NCBI GenBank assembly: GCA_013298245.1
Contig: JAAFHD010000074.1
Span: 1 to 11,850, forward strand
DNA: 11,850 nucleotides
DNA from: Alphaproteobacteria bacterium
GTDB taxonomy: Bacteria; Pseudomonadota; Alphaproteobacteria; Acetobacterales; Acetobacteraceae
Reading direction: 5' to 3'
The notes beneath the pieces are model-generated. The model worked only from the letters and a program-made list of their open reading frames with translations. It was not told the DNA's origin and did not search any database. The first letter of the stretch is position 1. Each line of letters opens with the position of its first letter. Below, piece after piece: positions 7,829 through 11,850 of this stretch. Position numbers and translations under genes: made by a program.

Positions 7829-9511
7829 CTACGCCGCGCGGATATCCCGCGCCAGATCCGCCACTTCCCGCTGCATGCCGCTGCCCGCGCCATGCACCGC
7901 ATCGGCGACACGGCCCAGGGTTTCGGCCGCGGCTTCCGTGCGCGTCGCGTCATCGGCCAGTTCGCGCACGGTGGTGGACATCAGCGACATGCCTTGCGCG
8001 GCTTCGGCGACGCGCACCGCGATTTCGCGCGTGGCATCACCCTGCTGTTGCGCGCTGGCGGCGATGCCGGCGCTGGTTTCGTTCAGCTGGCCAATCACTT
8101 CGGCCATGGCGCGGATTGCCTGCACGGCTTCCGTGGTGGAACCCTGCACGGCGCCGATCTGCGCGCCGATTTCCTCGGTCGCCTTGGCGGTCTGTGCGGC
8201 GAGCGTCTTCACCTCGCCCGCGACGACGGCGAAGCCCTTGCCGGCCTCGCCGGCGCGCGCCGCTTCGATGGTGGCGTTCAGCGCCAGCAGGTTGGTCTGG
8301 CTCGCGATGCTTTCGATCAGCCGCACCACTTCGCCGATGCGCCCGGCGGCACCGGCCAGCGTCTGCATCGTGCCGTCCGTGCGGCGTGCGTCATCGGATG
8401 CGCGCAGCGCGATGCGCGATGCGTCTTCCATGCGGCGGGTGATTTCGGTGACGGACGCGGACAATTCCTCGGCCGCGGCCGCCACTGCTTCCACATTGCG
8501 CGCCGCGTCATCCGCCGTGCCGCCCAGGCTGCGCGAGCGCAGCGCCGTGTCAGCCGCCGTGCCGCGCAGCGCGGTCGCGGCGCCATTCAGTTCGGCCGCA
8601 CGGTCGAACAATGCGCTCGTCGCCTGGCCGAGTTGTTCGGTCATGCGGTCGGCGGTGGCACCTGCATGGGCCACGCGTTCGGCCTCCGAGCGTGCACGCT
8701 GGCTGGTGGCTTCCGCCTCCAGCGTGCGGGTGCGTTGCGCGCCCTGGCGCAACCCGTCCAGCGCGCGTGCCATTTCACCCAATTCATCGCGGCGCGCCTG
8801 GTGCGGCACCACCTCATCAATGCGGCCGGCGCCAATCCCACGCAGCTGGCCAGTCAGGTCGGTCAGCGGGCGCAGCATGCGCGCGAGCAGCAACCACGCC
8901 AGCAGTGCCGAGACCAGCAGCACGCCAAGCGCCTTGGCGCCATTGGCGATCAGGTTGTCACGCAGCTCAGCGCGCATCGCATCCAGCGAGACGCCGACAA
9001 AGATGATGCCGATCTGCCGGCCATTCGCGTCCCGGATCGGCTCATGGATGGTGATGTGGTCGCGGCCGAGGATATTGGCCTCTCCGCGGAAACGCTCGCC
9101 GCGCTGCACGGCGCTGAGTGCGGCCCCCGCCGCCAGCCGCGTGCCAACCGCGCGCGCGCCCTGCGCATTGACCACCGAGGTCGCGACGCGTGTGTCACCC
9201 GCGAAAATGGTCGCGACCCCGCCCATGGAACGCGAAGTGACATCGACCACATCGGTGCGCCCATTCACCACCTGGCCGCCGCGCAGCAGCCGCCCTTCGG
9301 CATCGACCGACCAGCCCTGGCCGAGCAGCGCCAAGCTTGCTTCCAGCGTGCCCATGCCGCGATCCAGCCGCGCGTCCAGGCGCTGCCAGGCCTGGTCATG
9401 CGCGCGCCAGGCGGACAGGCCGACTGCGGCCAGCAGGGAAACGGTCAGCATCGCGACTGTCATCAGGATGATGCGCGGCACGAGCGGCAGGCGGATATTG
9501 GGCATGGGCAT
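7829..9511 (-). CDS. Methyl-accepting chemotaxis protein with single-Cache periplasmic sensor
   Basis: This 560-residue transmembrane chemoreceptor signals through CheA/CheW. TM1 spans about 13-34 and TM2 about 192-212. The periplasmic part between them resembles a single-Cache (sCache_3-like) domain: [10 protein letters not shown] at 103-112, then G-A-R-A-V-G-T-R-L, and a later G-x-I-I-F-V-G-V strand. A HAMP domain follows (about 213-262). The cytoplasmic coiled-coil hairpin has a well-conserved tip with [18 protein letters not shown] at 405-422. No C-terminal CheR/CheB-tethering pentapeptide is seen. No che genes lie nearby, so this is an orphan receptor of unknown ligand. The frame is open upstream to 10390 antisense to the SDR gene; I chose the ATG at 9511-9509, just before TM1. 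Another ATG lies two codons downstream. The start lacks a purine-rich ribosome binding site. Confidence 0.92.
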   Translation of the reverse strand: MPMPNIRLPLVPRIILMTVAMLTVSLLAAVGLSAWRAHDQAWQRLDARLDRGMGTLEASLALLGQGWSVDAEGRLLRGGQVVNGRTDVVDVTSRSMGGVATIFAGDTRVATSVVNAQGARAVGTRLAAGAALSAVQRGERFRGEANILGRDHITIHEPIRDANGRQIGIIFVGVSLDAMRAELRDNLIANGAKALGVLLVSALLAWLLLARMLRPLTDLTGQLRGIGAGRIDEVVPHQARRDELGEMARALDGLRQGAQRTRTLEAEATSQRARSEAERVAHAGATADRMTEQLGQATSALFDRAAELNGAATALRGTAADTALRSRSLGGTADDAARNVEAVAAAAEELSASVTEITRRMEDASRIALRASDDARRTDGTMQTLAGAAGRIGEVVRLIESIASQTNLLALNATIEAARAGEAGKGFAVVAGEVKTLAAQTAKATEEIGAQIGAVQGSTTEAVQAIRAMAEVIGQLNETSAGIAASAQQQGDATREIAVRVAEAAQGMSLMSTTVRELADDATRTEAAAETLGRVADAVHGAGSGMQREVADLARDIRAA

Positions 9512-9665
9512 GGAGGTGATTCCGTGGATTGAATGGCGTCGTCTTTGCCGCTGTCCTGATGAACGACATGCTAACCGGCGCGGACGAAATTCCATGCCAT
9601 GGGCGCGGCGTGACGCGCCCGCGACGCTGACATAGGCTTGGCGCAACAAGGGGAAGGACAACGCC
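9512..9665. promoter_or_regulatory. Divergent spacer between the chemoreceptor and SDR genes
   Basis: The 154-base spacer should hold both promoters. A weak -35-like TTGCCG lies at 9545-9550 on the plus strand, but the -10 region about 17 bases later (near 9568-9575, ATGCTAAC) matches poorly. Next to the chemoreceptor ATG, bases 9512-9520 read GGAGGTGAT on the plus strand. That is a perfect Shine-Dalgarno sequence facing away from the chemoreceptor, followed only by tiny frames: GTG-GAT-TGA at 9524-9532 and a nine-codon ATG frame, stop included, at 9533-9559. One GANTC site, the CcrM-type methylation target, lies at 9518-9522. None of these signals is proven. Confidence 0.4.
9651..9658 (+). 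promoter_or_regulatory. Ribosome binding site of the SDR gene
   Basis: GGGAAGGA lies seven bases before the ATG at 9666, an ideal Shine-Dalgarno. An in-frame TAG at 9633-9635, with no alternative start codon in between, fixes this ATG as the first possible start. Confidence 0.75.
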
Positions 9666-10451
9666 ATGCAGATCAGCTTGAACGGCCGCGCGGCCATCAT
9701 CACCGGGGGTTCCAAGGGGCTGGGCCTGGCCATGGCGATGATGTTCGCCAAGGCGGGGGGCCATGTGGCGTTGGTCGCGCGCGGCGCGGATGCGCTGGAA
9801 GCCGCGGCCGCGCAAATCCGCGCCGCCGCACCGGGTGCCAAAGTTGTGCCGGTGCCCGCCGATATCCGCAGCGCCGAGGGCTGCGAGGGTGCTGTGCGCG
9901 CGGCCATGGCGGGCCTCGGCCAGGTGGATATCCTGGTGAACAATGCCGGCACCTCGCAGCGCGGGCCATTCCTGGAGGTGTCGGACACGCTGTGGCAGGA
10001 CGACCTGGATTTGAAGCTGTTTGCCGCCGTGCGCCTGGCGCGCGGCGTGCTGCCGGGGATGAAGGAACGCCGCTGGGGGCGGATCATCAATGTGCTGAAC
10101 ATTGGCGCGAAGGCGCCGTTGGCGGGGTCAGCACCCACATCGGTGTCGCGCGCCGCCGGCATGGCGCTGACCAAGGCGCTGGCGAATGAATTCGCGCCGC
10201 ACAACATCCTGGTGAACGCCATGCTGGTCGGCATCATCGAGAGCGACCAATGGGTGCGCCGCCACGCGGCCGAAAAGCGCAACATCTCCTGGGAGGAATG
10301 GAAGGCCGAACAGGGCAAGGCCGTGCCGCTCGGGCGCATCGGGCTGGCGGATGAATTCGCGGCCCAGGCGCTGCTGCTGGCCAGCGACATGGGCGGCTAC
10401 ATCACCGGCACCGCGATCAATGTGGATGGTGGGCGCAGCCCAGTCGTGTAG
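9666..10451 (+). CDS. SDR-fold (FabG-like) protein lacking the Ser-Tyr-Lys catalytic triad
   Basis: This 261-residue protein has the classical short-chain dehydrogenase/reductase architecture. The dinucleotide motif is T-G-G-S-K-G-L-G (13-20), with K17 and R39 suggesting NADP(H). D66 sits at the adenine-contact position, N-N-A-G is at 92-95, and V-D-G-G is near the C-terminus. A gap-free alignment to FabG over the active-site segment (G-R-I-I-N-V at 138-143) puts N145 at the catalytic Ser, T158 at the Tyr and R162 at the Lys (T-S-V-S-R-A-A instead of Y-x-x-x-K). No Tyr occurs between 140 and 180; the only Tyr is Y245. The fold and cofactor site therefore look intact while standard SDR proton-relay chemistry should not work. 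It may be a divergent enzyme or a cofactor-binding non-enzyme; the substrate is unknown. The gene is convergent with aroC and divergent from the chemoreceptor gene, so it is probably transcribed alone. Confidence 0.88.
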   Translation: MQISLNGRAAIITGGSKGLGLAMAMMFAKAGGHVALVARGADALEAAAAQIRAAAPGAKVVPVPADIRSAEGCEGAVRAAMAGLGQVDILVNNAGTSQRGPFLEVSDTLWQDDLDLKLFAAVRLARGVLPGMKERRWGRIINVLNIGAKAPLAGSAPTSVSRAAGMALTKALANEFAPHNILVNAMLVGIIESDQWVRRHAAEKRNISWEEWKAEQGKAVPLGRIGLADEFAAQALLLASDMGGYITGTAINVDGGRSPVV

Positions 10452-10458
10452 CGGCTAC
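10448..10458. repeat. Palindrome spanning the two convergent stop codons
   Basis: GTAGC-G-GCTAC is a perfect inverted repeat containing the TAG stop of the SDR gene (10449-10451) and, on the other strand, the TAG stop of aroC (10457-10455). The genes are only three bases apart. There is no flanking T-run and the hairpin would be very small, so termination here is doubtful; transcripts from the two genes probably overlap. Confidence 0.4.
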
Positions 10459-11552
10459 GGCAGGCGCGGCATGGTGGGTGCTGCCGGGTTCTGCGCGCGG
10501 TGGCGCAGCAGGTGGTCGGCCAGCACCAGCGCCAGCATCGCCTCGCCCACCGGAACCGCGCGGATGCCCACGCAGGGGTCGTGGCGGCCTTTGGTGCGCA
10601 GTTCGGTGTTCTCGCCGCCGCGCGTGACGGCCAGGCGCGGCGTCAGGATGGAGCTGGTGGGCTTGACCGCGAAGCGCGCGATGATCGGCTGGCCGGTGGA
10701 AATGCCGCCCAAAACACCGCCTGCGTGGTTGGCCAGGAACTCCACCTGGCCATCCTGGCGCATGCGCATTTCGTCGGCATTGTCCTCGCCGGAGAGTGCC
10801 GCGGCGGCGAAGCCATCGCCGATCTCAACACCCTTGACCGCGTTGATGCCCATCAGGGCGGAGGCGATATCGGCGTCCAGCTTGCCATAGATGGGCGCAC
10901 CGAGGCCGGGTGGTGCGCCTTCCGCTACCACTTCGATCACCGCGCCGAGCGAGGAGCCGGCCTTGCGCGTTTCGTTGAGCAGCGCTTCCCAACGGGTCGC
11001 GGCGGCGGGGTCAGGGCAGAAGAAGGGGTTCTGGTCCACCTGCGCCCAGTCCCAATTGGCGCGCTCGATCCGGTCGGCGCCGATCTGCACCAGCGCGCCG
11101 CGAATGGTCACACCTTGCAGCACGCGGCGTGCGACGGCACCGGCGGCAACCCGCATCGCGGTCTCGCGCGCCGAAGAACGGCCGCCGCCGCGATAATCGC
11201 GGATGCCGTATTTCCAGTGATAGGCGATGTCCGCATGGCCGGGCCGGAAGCTTTCCGCGATCTCGGAATAATCCTTGCTGCGCTGGTCCTGGTTGTCGAT
11301 GTGCAGCGCGATGGAGGTGCCGGTGGTGCGGCCTTCAAATACGCCCGAGAGGATGCGCACCTGGTCCGGTTCCTGGCGCTGTGTCACGAATTTCGACTGG
11401 CCGGGGCGGCGGCGGTCGAGGAAGGGCTGGATGTCGGCTTCCGTCAGCGCGATGCCGGGCGGGCAGCCATCGACCACGCAGCCAATGGCGGGGCCATGGC
11501 TTTCGCCCCAGGTGGTCATGCGGAAGAGATGGCCGAAGCTGTTGTGCGACAT
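10455..11552 (-). CDS. aroC: Chorismate synthase
   Basis: The 365-residue enzyme catalyses the last shikimate-pathway step in the cytoplasm, converting 5-enolpyruvylshikimate-3-phosphate to chorismate with reduced FMN as cofactor. Family signatures are all present: [10 protein letters not shown] at 16-25 with the first invariant His (H19), R-P-G-H-A-D at 103-108 with the second (H106), G-R-S-S-A-R-E-T at 124-131, F-A-V-K-P-T-S at 294-300, and R-H-D-P at 323-326. Length is normal for a bacterial AroC. The start at 11552-11550 is the only possible upstream one: an in-frame TAA sits at 11561-11559. No ribosome binding site is visible before it (a run of C residues precedes the ATG), so initiation may be leaderless or depend on readthrough from the PIN-toxin gene 28 bases upstream. 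Confidence 0.97.
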   Translation of the reverse strand: MSHNSFGHLFRMTTWGESHGPAIGCVVDGCPPGIALTEADIQPFLDRRRPGQSKFVTQRQEPDQVRILSGVFEGRTTGTSIALHIDNQDQRSKDYSEIAESFRPGHADIAYHWKYGIRDYRGGGRSSARETAMRVAAGAVARRVLQGVTIRGALVQIGADRIERANWDWAQVDQNPFFCPDPAAATRWEALLNETRKAGSSLGAVIEVVAEGAPPGLGAPIYGKLDADIASALMGINAVKGVEIGDGFAAAALSGEDNADEMRMRQDGQVEFLANHAGGVLGGISTGQPIIARFAVKPTSSILTPRLAVTRGGENTELRTKGRHDPCVGIRAVPVGEAMLALVLADHLLRHRAQNPAAPTMPRLP

Positions 11553-11580
11553 GGGGCGTTATTGCCACAGTCGCGCGTCA

Positions 11581-11850
11581 CTACCAGAGCTTGGCGATGC
11601 CGTAATCGTCGAAGGTGGGGTCGTTGGTGACCAGCGCCAGGCCGTCGACCATGCATTGCGCGATCAGCATGCGGTCGAAGGGGTCCTTGTGGGGGCCAGG
11701 CAGCATGCCGGCGACCTGGCCGTGGCGCAGTGTCATGGCGAGCGTGGAGAAACCCTGGTCGGCGCAGAGCTTTTCCATGTCGGTGATCATCATGGCCACG
11801 CCGGGCAGTTTGCCGATGCGGTGCTTGGTGGTGATTTCCCATCCCGAAAC
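11581..11850 (-). CDS. vapC: VapC-type PIN-domain toxin (N-terminus beyond the window)
   Basis: The frame is open from the window edge to a TAG at 11583-11581, giving the last 89 residues. They match the second half of a VapC/PIN ribonuclease: S-G-W-E-I-T-T-K-H-R-I-G-K-L-P at the cut edge with the conserved acidic Glu, then H-K-D-P-F-D-R-M-L-I-A-Q with the third-position acidic Asp, and L-V-T-N-D-P-x-F-x-x-Y-G at the end. PIN toxins are Mg-dependent RNases, usually neutralised by a VapB antitoxin encoded just upstream. The first catalytic Asp and any vapB gene lie outside this window, so whether the module is complete cannot be judged. A GTG at 11799 is an internal codon, not the start. The gene lies 28 bases upstream of aroC on the same strand. 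Confidence 0.85.
   Translation of the reverse strand, partial: VSGWEITTKHRIGKLPGVAMMITDMEKLCADQGFSTLAMTLRHGQVAGMLPGPHKDPFDRMLIAQCMVDGLALVTNDPTFDDYGIAKLW

Noticed and set aside
4297..7953. 1218-codon open frame on the minus strand antisense to the AsmA-like gene
   Set aside because: Its translation is dominated by Arg, Ser, Pro and Ala with no domain, while the plus strand carries a transmembrane helix, DUF3971 and AsmA C-terminal patterns.
7875..9635. 577- and 586-codon plus-strand frames opposite the chemoreceptor
   Set aside because: They are antisense shadows of a protein with clear Cache, HAMP and signalling-tip motifs, and show no motif of their own.
9512..10390. Upstream in-frame extension of the chemoreceptor (853 codons in total)
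   Set aside because: The extension lies antisense to the SDR gene, adds no receptor-like sequence, and would bury the N-terminal membrane helix far inside the protein.

Overview
The window is a GC-rich chromosomal segment from a bacterium, most likely an alphaproteobacterium of the Rhodospirillales/Acetobacteraceae type. This is inferred from strong G/C bias at third codon positions, dense packing with little intergenic space, and the look of the proteins (GlnE, DUF3971/AsmA-like protein, single-Cache chemoreceptor, AroC). I cannot fix the genus. No insertion sequence, prophage, tRNA, rRNA, CRISPR array or integration scar is visible. It reads as an ordinary core-genome region with a few less usual accessory-type genes.

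Layout. At the left edge, on the minus strand, is the N-terminal part of a secreted protein with at least three LCCL modules (843 to beyond base 1). Upstream of it, also on the minus strand, are a PrxQ/Bcp-type thiol peroxidase (917-1390) and glnE, the bifunctional glutamine synthetase adenylyltransferase (1387-4263). These two overlap by four bases (ATGA). A large AsmA-like/DUF3971 envelope protein (4289-7792, plus strand) diverges from glnE, with only 25 bases between the two start codons. It converges on a methyl-accepting chemotaxis protein with a single Cache sensor domain (7829-9511, minus). A 154-base divergent spacer separates that from a short-chain dehydrogenase/reductase-fold protein (9666-10451, plus) whose Ser-Tyr-Lys catalytic triad is replaced by Asn-Thr-Arg. 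It converges, with three bases between stop codons, on aroC (chorismate synthase, 10455-11552, minus). The right edge holds the C-terminal part of a VapC-like PIN-domain toxin (11581 to beyond 11850, minus).

How the genes relate. The glnE-prxQ pair looks like a translationally coupled operon. The other neighbours share no obvious pathway: nitrogen regulation, peroxide defence, envelope biogenesis, chemosensing, the shikimate pathway and a toxin-antitoxin remnant or module. I found no convincing new multi-gene system. The points most worth following are the SDR protein lacking the catalytic tyrosine and the tandem-LCCL secreted protein; several very tight or oddly built gene junctions are also recorded.
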